DNA from: Caprimulgus europaeus
Lineage: Eukaryota; Chordata; Aves; Caprimulgiformes; Caprimulgidae
Reading direction: 5' to 3'
Assembly (NCBI GenBank): GCA_907165065.1
Contig: OU015530.1
Span: 46,130,965-46,194,964, forward strand
Length of the DNA stretch: 64,000 nucleotides
The stretch's first letter is position 1. Every line of letters begins with the position of its first letter. The translations under genes were made by a program, and so were the position numbers. A model generated the notes under the pieces. The model saw only the letters and a program-made list of their open reading frames with translations. It made no database searches and had not been told where the DNA came from. Positions 38,901 through 52,845 of this stretch are shown here, in pieces.

Positions 38901-41900
38901 GTACTGTACTTGTTCCTTGCCTCCTCTCTCTCACAGTTATGTTTTAATAAGCAGGCTGATGTTTGCATTAAGAATGTATTAAAAATCTCTGACAAAGTAG
39001 CCTATGAAAATTCTCACTTGTGCTTACACATCTCCCATCAGAAGGAAAAGTGTTACCTAAGATGTGCTGCAGCCATGTTTGTAGAGGCAGAACAGGGGAA
39101 TTGCCTGCTGGGAAGCATTTCTATAGAGAGTAAATGAGGATATCTTTAGATAATTGCCTATGTTTGAGACTTTCAAACACGCACCAGGAGCGTTTGTGAT
39201 AGTGAAACCTCCTATTTAATCCCTGTAGAGATCTGGAGGAACAGCTGCTGCTCTGAAGTGGTACGTTACGTCACTGTGGATGCTCAGTGAAAGTCCATTG
39301 CAAAACCTTTGCTTTAAGGTTGATGTGAACTGAAAGCTCTTAGCTTTTGCATTCTGTCAGATGATCCATTTGCTCTCCTTCCAAGACCATACTTTTAAAG
39401 AGATGCCGTAATGCAGCTTTACAAAGTGAGATGCAAAATAAATGAGCCTTCAGGCAGGATGTTACTTACAGCCTTCTGGGAGCTGTTTATCAAAGCCCAA
39501 CTCTGCCTCACTACCATCACTGGTTGTAGAGGTGGCTCAGAACACTCAGTTGAATCACTGGACATTGCAAACTTATCAAATAGTCCAAATGCACAAGGGG
39601 ACAGGAGATAAGTGCTTGAAAACTTTATACTTCAGAGTTTTTCCTCTCAACTTTTTACAAACAGAAGAAGGCAGGTGGTAGGCCAAGAAGATTTCTCACA
39701 GGCTTTAGAAGCAAAAAAACCTGTAATGTCCCATGTTATTGAAAAGCTGGTGGACCCCAAACTGAGAGAATTATTTGTTTATGTGGTAAACAGAAGAAAA
39801 GAAACAGGTATTAATGAAAAATTGGTAATGAGAAATAGATATTAATGAGTACTTGGGCAATAGACCACTCAAAAGCAGATGTGGCCTAGGAAAAAAAATA
39901 TTGATTACTTCTACTCCTCCCTAGTCCTAGTTCAAATTCTACTAAAGAATGAAAAACAGGTATTGATGCCAATAAAAACTTGGAGCAGAAGTACAACATA
40001 CATCTAAGTGAGCATCTGCACAGCACAAGTGCCTACAAGCCCACCTTCAGATTATGAGTGTTATATATTCCTACATCACAACTGGGAGAAATTTATACAC
40101 TACTATTCATGTTGACTTGATGCTGCAAGATGGTATGTAAGAACAGAAAAACTGCAGAATGGTTTTGCAAGCACCACTATCTAGGGTTAAGATTTAATGA
40201 GATAGCAAATTCACAGTTTTACACTAATTTTGCTTTCGTTTTTTCTTCTTTCTTACAAGTGTGTGATACTATTAGAACAGTATCCAAACAATAGCAAAAA
40301 AAACATATTCTGGAATAAATTTACACACATAGAAAGAGTTAATCCTTCAAAAAAATGCTCAAAAAAATCCTAAGTGTGTATGGTTTTCTCAATTGCATAT
40401 GCATTTTCTGTAATTAGAGCTGCAGGAATAAGTTTTTTTCGTTTACTGGCAGCTCTAAAAACAGAACCAATCAATGAATGTACAGACATCAAAAGACATT
40501 TACTATTGATTAAAACCAAAACATTTTGTTTTAAAAAACTTGAAATTAAATGCTTTCCTTTTTTTTGTGAATTTTAACAAGAACAATTGGCAAAGATACA
40601 AGTTTATGAAGTATTTCAGTGCAGCTGTATATATATATATTTCACATGGAAAGTTGTGCCTGGAAAGGCTTCTACAAAATGCATATTAGGAAGTTATAAC
40701 TTGTTTAGGAACTGCAGACAAAATGTCAGAATTCAGTTGTTTGCCAACATCACCAACAACCTTGTATATTTCATTTTCACTGAATTAAATTTAATGTTTT
40801 GTGATTTTTCTTCCTACTTTTTTTTTTCCCTTAATTTTCTTATTTTTATTCTTATGTTCAGCTTCTGCCCATACATAACTTATTTTATTTTGGATTCACA
40901 TGTGCAAGTAGTGAAATCAGATCATTCACACATTCAAAAATCAAAGGAAAAAAAGAGTCTACTGTGCCTAAGTAATTCTGGGTTTGGTATGATTGGCACT
41001 ATTATAGCCTGAATTGGTTCATATTTTTAATACTCTTCAAGAGTTAGTCACCTTGTTGACCCCCTAGGACAGGTATTAGCTAAGCAAATAAATGGAAGAG
41101 AGAACCGTGCTTGGACTGTTAAACTAAGCAAACATGACAAGGAAATCACCAGGGTAGACTCATACATATGCACTATCAAGGTACCATCCTGACAAAATAT
41201 CTTTTTTAAATACAGTCACCCATTTTACACTGTCAGCAGGTTTTAGAAGTGAAATATATGTATTTCATTGTTAGAATTAAAAGAAAAGCTTTGAAATCCT
41301 TCTCCACAACCTTTTTTTCAACAGGATATTAATAGAAGAGCTGTTACTGCAAAAAGAGGAAAGACGCAGGGAAGGGTCAGTGTGATAGGTTTAAAAAAGT
41401 GCTGTTGATGATTCATTAAAGCTAACTACAGTGATTATTTGAAACATCATCTTTGCTTCCACTGATATCCTATAGACTCTCCAGTAAGGATCAAAAAGCA
41501 CTGGGGTCTTGACAGGAGATAAACAAATGCATAAAGTTCACAAGTACTTAAATTCAGGCTTCTTCATTGAAATGTACAATTACATCCCCTTAATTAAAAT
41601 TGCCTTGTATTGCTGTGTGCCATAGGAATGTAAATTAGGAGTGTGCTAGAGGCTTGGTTTAGACAATGACTATGACAACAACAGGAACTGGGTCAGACTT
41701 TCAGGAATTGTGGTTCTGGTGGCCATGAAGGTATGACCACCAGCAGTGGGTTAAATGGAAACATTTGATATACACTTGCTTATACTGCTCAGAAGTAATT
41801 ACAGATTTGTTCTCTTGCAACTATTTTATGTGGGGCAGTATCTTGGCTTTGATTACACTAGGAATGTAATAGGCATAGACTTTTCTACAGAAAGGAGGGA

Positions 41901-44066
41901 AAAATCAGGTTGCTGCATTGGACAGCTGTGTATGGATGGATACTGATACAACCATATACTGATGGTGACGGCGATACAAAGAAATACAAATTTTAACACA
42001 GTGAATTTGCATGTTCTGTGTTTTGGATGAGGAAGGGAAAACCAGCCCAGACAGTTTTCTGCCCACCTGGAGTCACTAGCTGTGTTTCCTTCATGTGCTG
42101 CAAGAACATTTTGTCAGGTATCCCAAAACTCCACTGTGAGCTACTAACAAGTTTGTGTGCCTAAAGGAAAAAAAAAAGGAAGAGGAAGAGGAAACTGGGA
42201 AATGGAAAGAAAGTGTGAACATCTCAGAAAATGGAGAAATGTTGCAAAAACTTCCTTGTCTGTCAAAACAAAGAAAATCTTTTGAAGAAACCAAACATCA
42301 ATCTGATAACTTGTGATTTTTAATTGTTTGATAGGAAAGATATTCCTTGAGGAATTTCTAACTTCAAGAGTAATTACAATGTTTTGACCGCTGATGCCTT
42401 TGGGCAGCAATTTGCTTCTGTTTAGCTTTTAGGTACTGTCATGTCAATCAGTTCTGTGGCTGTATTTGCAGGCAATAGTATCACCTAAACCAAGGGAAAT
42501 ACATGCTAAAAGGCACATCCACATGCTTAAGTCAGAGTCATGTCATCCAGCCGTCCTTTTAAGGACAAAAGACAGAAAGTGTTAATCAGGGAGATGAGCA
42601 ATTCATTCAATATGTGGATGATAGGAAACAAATTTCTCCTCTTTTCCTTCACACAGTTTTATTTACAGTCATTGATAGTTCTGTAATTGTTATTTATCAT
42701 ATTTCTTTGCACAACATTAATGAACTAGCACAAAACATTTGTGAAGCTCAGCACAATCTCCATTCTCCCTCCTTCCTTCTACGCATCCATCCTGCAGCTC
42801 ATCAAAACTACCTGCACTTTCCACAAGTGTGTTCACAGATGTCTATCTAAGAAAGTTTAGGTAGGTATAAAATCTGTATGTTGGAGTTTTGCAGGAAGTG
42901 GTGGGAAATTTTGTTTGTTTGTTTGTTTAGTTGGTTTTTATTTTGCCAGTTTATATAATCAGCCTGGCATCATGTGTAATGATCATAACTAAAACTTCAG
43001 TTATTTTTACTAGACTTTAAGGGCATATAGCACCTTTTGATTTTTTCACTGATTATATATCTTAGAATTAGTATTGAAAATATGAATTTAAAAAAGATTT
43101 TCTATGGATAATCTAGATATATATATTTTTTTTAAAAATGACAATATTTCTAAAATTAACAGTTTTTCTGTTTTAGGTCCTTAAGTGATATACCATCCAT
43201 TGTTGCAGTTTCTAACACCTCATGGTCCCTAGAAGATAGGGAAATATCATTTTCCCCTTTCAGTGGCAAACTGCTGAGGCATGGGGAGATAAAGGACCAA
43301 ACCAGGTCACTGACACACTTTAGTCAGTAGTTTCAACTATAGGATACAGAAGTGCATCTGACTCTTGGAAAAATACTCCCATCCTACCCACATCCTACGT
43401 GGCAAGGACGACCCACAGAAGCAGGAGCATCTCCACAGCATCGAGCACATTTTAGGTGCTGTCACGGAAAGTCTGTAGCAGAGAAAAACATTTCCTGTGT
43501 CCAAACAGACTGATCTTGTTAGAGAACTGCAAAACACTAGTACAGGGAAAAGATTAATGTAGGCAAAAATATCTTAAAGGGTCTTCAAAAAGCTATTTTA
43601 TGTTACCAGTTGTAATCACAGTGATTACTATATCGTCACACTATATTAACACCTAGAGACCCCTTTTTCATGTTCCAGAAATTGTTCAGACATACTGTGA
43701 GTGAACTCAGCCCAGCTCTGAAGTTCATCTATCAGCACAGAAGTCAAATGTTTTCCAGTTTGTTGCAACAGATAACATGTTAGACTGTACATCTGTACAA
43801 CCAGGCTAAGCCTGGACAACCTTGCAATGTTTGGCAAGAGATTTGATCACCTTGCACTTGTTTCCTATTCACAGATTTGTGTTATGACTGTATCACTCCA
43901 TGTTTCAGCATTTTCAGATCTGCAGGTGCAAGGAACTACTAAATAAAAAATAATAGTAAAAGGAAATTAGGAAACAGTGCTGTCAAGTAAGGCAGCCTTA
44001 AATAAAACATCTGTAAAGAATCTGGAAGTATAAAAGGTCTGTCTGTTCCCTTGCTATGCTTTCATT

Positions 44067-44068
<2 letters not shown>
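32956..44068. other. AT-rich non-coding stretch, no gene seen
   Basis: No recognised repeat family or confirmed gene. It contains an AATAAT tract near 37757-37771 and a short TA array near 40628-40640. A 141-codon plus-strand open frame at 40587-41012 is rich in Phe, Ile, Tyr and Cys and looks like translated AT-rich DNA. A microexon candidate of the minus-strand model lies at 38754-38796. Confidence 0.5.

Positions 44069-44122
<54 letters not shown>
44069..44122. repeat. (ATCT)n tetranucleotide microsatellite, about 13.5 units
   Basis: 54 uninterrupted bases of the TATC/ATCT unit, a typical polymorphic vertebrate tetranucleotide locus. Confidence 0.98.
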
Positions 44123-47100
44123 AATATGAGAACTGGAAAGTAAAATCTTATATAATCTACCATATGAAAGAGAATTCTGAAAGAGTGCAGGAAAAACAAA
44201 GTAAGTGAAGGTGAAATTGGGAAAGTGGACTAATAGTGAAATTTTTAAATCCTAGAAAGATTCTCCAGAAAGAATATGACTATTTTTTTTAAAAGCCTTT
44301 ACCTGGACATTTGCTAGCTTTTCTTCATTCTGTACTACTGATCCGGTTCCTGAAAGTCACCCGAATAAAACTTTTATTTATACTGCACTTGGACTCCTTC
44401 CTTGCTCTGACAGAAACCTTCAGGTTTCTGAGAAAAAAAAAATCTGAGAAAGTAAGAGATTAAAGATAATGTTAGCTTGTTCCAACTTCTGTAAGTGCAG
44501 TAAAATCATAGTTTTTTATGTAACATAATCAGAATATTATAAAACTCTTGGTTGTTTTTGCAGATCCCGACTCTCTTTATCCTTTAAAGAACAGTGAAAA
44601 TATCTCCTTTACCTGTAAAGAAGGCAGGAAATCTGCAATTTTGTACTTATTCTTAATTTCACAGACAAATCTGGAAAGAAAACTGAAAATTAATGGAAAA
44701 ACAGAACAATCACACACTGGTTATTGTGTCTCACATGGGAGAACACAGAGTAATCAAGGAGCATTAAGAGAATATTAATCTGTGCTTAGTTTGTCTGTCT
44801 CTGGTTGCTGGTCAATGTCATTTGCTGACCAGCTGAGCCTGGATCAGTGCAGCCTACAGTGATGGAGACTTTGCATTCAGCAGATCACTCTTCCAGTCGC
44901 AGGACTGCAGCCCATATCCTATCACAAGGTCCAAGACAAGAATGAAGGGATTCCAGGAAAATATATTTTACTAGCGTAAAATCCATTCTGTGTTAACAGA
45001 ATTATTTTCAGTGCCAGGGCAGGCTTAGCCAGTGGCAGTTAAAGAATATCGGTAGCATGCTCCACTCTACAGTATAAATACAGCCCCCATGGCTCTCATC
45101 TTCCCTCTGTTCCTTCTGTTGAGGAAGGCTGAAACAATCGGTTCAGTAATCATATGGAGAAATTCAAAATAGGCTCATAATAATCCTGTTAAAATGCAGC
45201 CAGCCATGCTATGATTTTGTAAGTAGAAAGGTAGATAGCATTGTCATGCCACAGGTTCCCACTGATAGGTAGGGTGAGTTGGAAACACTTCTGCAGATGG
45301 ATTATGTGGAAGTAGCTACTCCAGTTTAAAGCAACATCATAGGCATAGAGACCTTCCATGCTTGTCAAAATAGATTTCAGTGGAGATCAACTTTAAGCAT
45401 CATAATGTTAGTGAATATGTCTCTGGATAAAAAATACTTGATATACTTCAATATAAATTTTACTTAAATATAGTAAGCTTAGTGCATTAATTTAATTTTT
45501 CTCAAAAGAAAACAGTTACAGTTCCAAACTGAATGGATCCAATCTCACCACATTGTGAGCATCATGATTCCCCTTGCACAGAGAAATCAACAGTGAAACA
45601 AAATGAATTATTTGTTTCAGATCATGCTGAATTTTATAACAAATCTATGATTATTTAGTTTTATGATACTACAACAAAACTATGTAACAGCTAACTGCTG
45701 CCCTTTAGGTTGCTATGACTGTCATTCTTTCACTCATTTGCATTTTCAGCCTCATTAAACATATGTTAAACTGCACTGCTCACCTACAAATCAAATCCCT
45801 TGCACTGAAATTGACTATATTAATTTTTAATACAACTCAATAGACTACTTGTGACTTTACACCATGGATAAATTGATGCATCTTTTGGCCTCTTGTGAGT
45901 TTGAATTTTTATGGGAAAAGTTATATAATATGTTTGTTCCTTGTCCCCAAGAATAACAGTTTCCATCATTGCTCTCCTTAAACAGCCAGAAGGTACATCT
46001 GTACTTTTCTGTCCTATCTTATATAACTTCACCTTTTAAAAACTGTGACAGTAGATCTCTGACTAGTTTAAACATTTCTCAATTACATTGTGAAGCTGAG
46101 CAGCTCATTCATAACTATTCAGATCCTTCTGTATTTCTTCATCATTCATCATTTAAAAGGCTGTTTCTGAGTTAATCCTCTATGTTCTTTTGTTTCCAAT
46201 TGTGAATATTCATTTGGTTTAGGAAAGAGACAAATATGGATTAACCTTTAAATGGTGCCTCAAGGTTAAATTGGTTGGGAAAATAAAGGATTCCAAAACC
46301 CAACCAAACAAAGGAAGTGCTATCTCAAACTCTGGCCTGCAGAAACTTGTCTCTTGGCAGTACTATAAATATGGAACATTATCCATGGGAGATTATGAAG
46401 ACTTTATAACGTAGTGGTCCCTCTTCCTCTAGGGAAGGCTTTTCCTTCCTGCTAGGCTTTTTCATAAGGAACCAAGAACCTTTTTTCTTCTGAGATGAGA
46501 AAAACTAGAGCTAACAATGTTGACTCTGGACTGATGACAATAGGAGTTCCTACATAATATCCCACCAAGGTGAGAAAAAGCAGTTTACACTTTCCAGATT
46601 TACTTTGTCTTCAGAAAAAGGCTGCCCTTAAAATAGAATTACCTCAACAACAGCAGTTCACACACAGCTGAGCCTCTGAAGGCCATGTTTACAAATAGGA
46701 GAATCTAAACCAGGTGGTTTTCTTATTGTTTTGAATAACTTCTGAAAGTCTTAAGTAAATCTCGTTTAATATGTCACTGTCAAATGGGAGATATCCTTTT
46801 TCTGAAGGTTTTTTAGGTTGTGAGGTGGTTGTTTTGTTTTATATTGTTTTTAATACATATGCATCTTTACTGTAGAGAAAAGAGACTTGCAACCCAGAGG
46901 CTGTAGAGTTCTTCTTTCACCGTGGGAAGCAGTTTCTTTTTATGAACAAGTCACTTGAGACCAGATTCTTGTCAAAGCTTTAGGTGGAACCAAGAAGAAA
47001 AAGTCCTGCCTTTATATCTCCTCAGGGCTTCTGCTTTAATATTCCTTTAAGTGATAGCAGTGAAGCTTAAATGTGCCACTGTAACAATTCTTGTTGATGT

Positions 47101-50100
47101 GGCATGTAGATAAGGTTTAGACAAGGCCATAAACTATTACATGCTAAATGTGTCAGACACAGGCATGGAAGGCAAGAAATTGCTAAACTCTGGGTACAAC
47201 GTCCACTCTCTGAGACCATACTTGATGAAGCATTATAAAACATACTGTAGGGGAGAGTTTTGCATCAGGGCCAGTCTTTTGCTTACTGTGTCTTTTTATT
47301 AAGTATGGAGAGATGGAACATCACTTTTCACTCAGAAGTTAGAATGAAAAAGATGAAGAAGTCTTTCATCTAATGCTTTTTACTGTTGGATTTTTTAATT
47401 CATTGCCTATTTTTTGTAGCACTCGATTTTCCTGAGCATGTGAAGGAAAAGAACACTCAGGCAGTATCAAAGTCACTGACTTTTTCTTATCTTTCTGAAT
47501 TGTATTCTGCTTTCTCTGGCTTTAATCCCTGGGCAGGGGGGAAGAAGCTGTGCATATAACATTGTCAGGAACAAAGAATGGAAGCAAATCTCACCTTTGC
47601 CTATCCCTATGAAGATTGTTGACAAAGTCTTTTTCCAAAAATCCTATGTAGTCCGTTTGCTTGAAAGGACATATTATTCATATCCTACTAGACTTGTGGT
47701 ATGTGCTGTTGGACATCGAAGAGGGCTTTTTTTATTGCTCAGTGAGGAAATTTTATTACTTTTAAGGCATTTTGCTAGTTGTCGCTCCCTCCTCCATGCC
47801 CCTCCCTGCCTCTTCCACTTGGAAGTTTTATTTTTTCTGTCCAGTTGATGTTGATTTATGAAATAAATGGCTACAAACATATCTGAAAGCGTAGCAAAGT
47901 GAAACCAGATGAGACGGGGGATATTTACTTCAGTAAGGCTGCATCAAATCTGAATTGAAATGCCAATGGAGAGACACTCCCAGACACCAATCCATTGATC
48001 CAAGTGGGGTAAAAAGTGATAAGCTGAGACACACTAAGGACAAATTGGAATCACTGGAAAATTAACAGCCAATTTTTTTTTTTTTTTTTTTTCAAGGACC
48101 TGAATCATCAATTCATCTAGGCTCTCAAGTATTCCTGACATGAAGGTAAATAATGAGACATATAGAGAGAAGTGCTGAGAGATTTTTAATTTGGTCCCAT
48201 GTTCCAGGTTTTGGCCACATGCATCTCCCTGTTCATCTAAGCTTCTCTAAAACTACATCAGAGATAGGGATTTTTACAGACACCAATAATCCTAGGAACA
48301 GTGTGAACATACTAAATCCTGGTTTTAGTTAGGTTTGCTAACCACTAGGCTATAGAATCACATTACCTTTTGCTATGTATTACCAACACTCTTGATAAGA
48401 GAAGAGCTTTTTATGTTATATATATATTTAAAGAACAATGTTTTCCTATATTTTTAATTTGTGATCCTTTTTGAAGTGTGTATTTTTATGTACTTGAGAT
48501 GGCATTCCAGTGGAAGATAAAATTAAAACCTGCAACTGAGTATTGCGGTCTGTAAAAGCTAAATAAGTATTCTAATACTCAGTTCTTCAGGCACTTGCAC
48601 AGTACTCTGTGATCTGTTTATTTTTGCTGATCTCTTCAATGCCTGATCATCTCCCTCTTGTTGCCAACAACAGTGTAGTAATGCCACCTGTGTGGGCTAT
48701 TTAAGAAAGAACAGGATCTGAGAAGGTCTTTGTGTATGATTTCCATCATGCACAACACCAACCCTATGGAAACCTTTTCCCACCATTAGAAGAGGGCCAT
48801 TCCAGATAAGAGAAATAGGACAAATGTGCAGGTGATACATTATTGAGCAGATCTTGTTCTTCAACACTGTGCAAAAAGCCAGACAAATACTTGCTATTGT
48901 TTCAACTACACCATTATTCCTATAGGGTCTTTAGGACTTCCCTGTCTCTTTCTATGGGAGAATATCACACCAGTCTCAACTACTAGGGAAGTCTGAAGTT
49001 CCTTATAGCTTGGGTGCTTCAGCAATGAATGAAAATAATGCATGGGGCCATACTTTCCTTACAACCAAAATGGGCTCAGAGGCAAAGAGAATAATTTCCC
49101 TGAGCTGGAGGCTGTCACACTTCTGAACTAGTCACTTCAGCACTAATTTAGGTAAACTACACAAATCACAGCTACTTCTGAGATTAAGTGAAAAAGCATG
49201 TAAGTTCACTTGTAAATCTGTGTAGTTAGTTACTCCATCTATACAAAATAAATTGCTAGAAAAAATCACATTGCTTCAGAGAATCAGAGAAGATTGACTT
49301 ATAAAGTGCAGGGAAATATAAACTTAGTGTTTTACCAAGTGGAATTCTTTCCATTCCTTTTTAAAAAGTGACTTATAAAATCTCCCCCGACATGTGAAAA
49401 CTCAAGCAATCTTGCTCCATTGGCAAAAATTAATTGGCTTGATCTAGGCATTCTTGTATAGTTAACACTGCAAGAGAAATCCTTCCTTTCAGATAATCAT
49501 TTGGAAGATTGAGAAAGGTTTAATGTCAACAAATTGAAGTCCCTCTCAAGTTGCTGTAGTTTTTATGAACCCGAATGAAGCATTTCTTATGTCTTTGAGA
49601 ATTGTATGTGAAACTGTAATATGTGTCCTGCTTCCAATGTGACCTTTAAGATTTTATTTTCTTCATGGACTGCTGTTCACAGCAGGGAAAAATGGCAGGA
49701 GAAGATTTATTTATGGCAGAATAAAAACGTGTTTACCTAAAGAAAAAACAATACAGAGTGTAGATTTTTATTTCTTAAAAATGACAGGAAATCAGAAAGG
49801 GCTCCTCAAGGAGCCTTTGAGGAACTTGGATCACAACCTGTAGCAGGACTCGTCAATGCTTGGGGTTAATTCACTCATTTTGTTCTTTGAGAGACATTTG
49901 TTAATATATATTTACCCTTCTGGAAAGGTCTTAGGTTTGTTGAAACTATAACTTATTTCTTTAGTGGTAGCAATGGACTAGCAGTATAGTTTTATTTAAA
50001 CAGAAGTTAATATGCTATGGGTATTTGTCTCCTTGAACTGACTGTGCAAGTTCATTTGATGAGGGGTTTACAGTCTGGGAGCAGCTGCTATGTGGCTGTC

Positions 50101-52845
50101 ATGTGTTATGAATTTAACACTGAGGCATAAGTTGTGTTTTTGGAGGTCCTAATTAATCTTGACAGTGTTCATCCTTGAGAGGAATTATGGCAGCCAAAGG
50201 CCTGCCATAGAAGCAGAAAGTAATATGATTTAGCACTGGACTATTCATTTCATCTGTATTTTGGTCAAGGAGGACTAGTGGTGCCACATATTAGGTCTTT
50301 CTGTAACCACATGTCACCATCTAAGTGGGAATTACAGTGCTGTTCCCATGGGTTTTGATGTTCAGTAAAGTGACTCAGGGACTGTGATAAGAGATATATG
50401 ATCTCTTAAAAAAAATTTTGATGCATGTCACTGGCAAGGTTTAGGCAACTGTAGCGGGAGTTCAGATTTCACATGAAGTTTACCATTTAAACTTACTAGT
50501 CTGGTCAATAATGTGCTGAGGAAGAGACTCAGAAAATATGAGCTTCATTCCCAGATCTGTCTTTGGTTTTCTGGCTGTGGTTTTTAACTTTGACCACTTT
50601 TCCCCCAGATTATTTCTTTGTCATTACTTTGCCATGAAACATGAATAGTGATGTATTATCCACTATGTTGTGAAGTCTATGTAGTGTAACAGGTTCAATA
50701 ATAATTAACAGATTTCAAATGCTGCATTTTCATTGCAGTGTATACTGTTCTTACGTTACCTATACATTTAACCACACCTGATATGGTGAGTTGTTAACCA
50801 TCTCCATCAGGGTTTGGCACTTTTTCTGTTTAGCCTGAAATGAGCAAAATTTGAGAGAGCACCCATCAAGAGGAAGATCACAAGCAGACAATGTCAGCAA
50901 GTTTTCTTTTGTACAAACTTGCAATCCCCATGGATATTCAGAGTCACCACCTATTAAATTCTGAACAAGTAGAATTAGTGCGGTCACAGAGAGAAAAAAA
51001 TGCGCAGCTTGTAATTCAGCTCAAAGTTCTGGAAACAGAAAAGAGACATTTATTATGGATTTTAAGAAACTCATATGACAACTAGTTGGTGGTATTTTTG
51101 GTAAGGTAGAATTATGCCTATTATCTATGGAAATCCACAAACACAACTTTCAGTAAATGAGTTTCAAATACCTCACACTCAGCAGGAAAAGAGTAACTGC
51201 CAAAGTAGTTATTTCAAGTTACTGAAAATACAGTGTGTGTGGATAAATACTCCAAGATGATGTAAATTTTTAGTATTCCCTGTTCTACTCTTCTGTGTCT
51301 GCTTGAATTTACTATCTTAATTTGACTATGTTAAATCACTGAGCTATGTCATAGGAGGTTTTAAAATATCGCTTCTAAGTTTGCAGAATACTATATCCTG
51401 TTTACAGCTTTCCCAACAAATGTCCAGAAAAATCTCAAATTACAACGACTTTGTGGCAGCTCGGCTGTATCTATTTCCACTGTCCTCCTACAAAGCTTCC
51501 AAGCAAATAATTCTGCTATGTCTAAATTTTGGACACCTTACTTTTTCTGTATTTGACAGAAAATACATTATCTTTCTATTCATTCCATCCATAGTGTACA
51601 ATAATTTGGTAATGAACCAGTGACACATTAAAAAAAAAGTCTCCAAAATGAAAAGAAAAATTAATTTCTATTAATCTTAATCTAAATGGAAGTAGTACAA
51701 TGAATGACAAAACTTCAGTAGTGTTAAGAGACATTTGGGATTTGATCTTCCACAGAACATTTCATTTAAGTGTTTGGTCCTACTGGTACTCCCTGAATTC
51801 AGAAATGAGCCTTTATGTCTTCTATATTGAGGGGTAACTATGAAATCAATATGCAATATAGTTAATATTCAGGTAAGGCAATTTCAGTTTCATCATTTCT
51901 ACAGAGGTTTCATACAGAAATAGTATTACTACTTAAAGATAATTCACGGAGAAGAATAAATGGATTGAAAACACTGTCCCTAGAGAAATTTAAACTCTGA
52001 CTGTAAGTATTAGGAAAATTCCACAGTAGAGAGATGTACTAGATGTACAGGATGCAAAGGTACTTTACCTTCACAGTGGACAGTGTTACTTACCCCGATG
52101 TTCACATTTTATGAAGTTCTCAAGTGAAAACAGTTTTGTGTATACATAGACTCTGGAATGTCTACTCAAACTTTGATTCAAATCTTCCAGTCACCCATGA
52201 GAGCTGTTTCCAAAAATGCTGGTTTCGTCATGAATAGAGATGGTGGGAGACTATACATGAGAGTTTGAGATACTACAGCAAGTTCAACTCTGAAATTCTT
52301 TCACCCACATTTTGTTATTCAAAAATTATTCACAGCCGAAGAACTTGACACGGGTTTGTTATATTCAGTGTGCAAATTTTAACTGTTCTGCACTGCATAA
52401 CATAGGTCTCCACAAGTTATAACAACTGCTATTAAATGCTTTTTCCCAGAATCTCTTAAAAGTATAGCTGCCTGCATCTCTCTGTAAGTTAGTAATAGAA
52501 ATAACAATCAACAAAAAAAAAGACAGAAAACTTTTAGCACATATAAAAACATATATATCTCTCACTAATTTATCTGCAATGCATGCATACTGTTAAGGTA
52601 CTCAGTGTTATTTTATAGGCTTCTCTTCTTTCAAGACTCCTGTTATCAGACAATGACAAATCCATTGGTTCTGGTTGTATCATGCTCTGATGCTCAGCCA
52701 TCTCAATCTGCTATAGTTGCTGTCTGAGACCTTTTTGGGAGGAAAAAACCCAAGGCACAGTAAAATAACTCAAAACCAGGCATTTTGTTTATGTCTCTTT
52801 TCTTGGAGATGTGGAGAAGGCTGTCACCCCTCTGTCCATTCTGTG
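44123..52845. other. AT-rich stretch, no confirmed gene
   Basis: No known mobile element recognised. It contains a 20-base T run at 48073-48092. Several short minus-strand splice-flanked open segments occur here (44303-44349, 44613-44632, 46643-46675, 47595-47659, 50778-50834, 51172-51196). They are treated as a hypothesis in the findings rather than as annotated exons. Confidence 0.45.
48073..48092. repeat. Poly(T) tract, 20 bases
   Basis: Uninterrupted run of 20 T with no recognised adjacent retrotransposon body. Confidence 0.95.

Noticed and set aside
40587..41012. 141-codon plus-strand open frame
   Set aside because: Dominated by Phe, Ile, Tyr, Cys and Ser as expected from T-rich DNA; no motif and no splice or promoter context.
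42380..42420. Minus-strand segment reading KQIAAQRHQRSKH between splice-like signals
   Set aside because: It did not fit the phase of the candidate chain and has no other support; it shows that protein-like short segments arise by chance.
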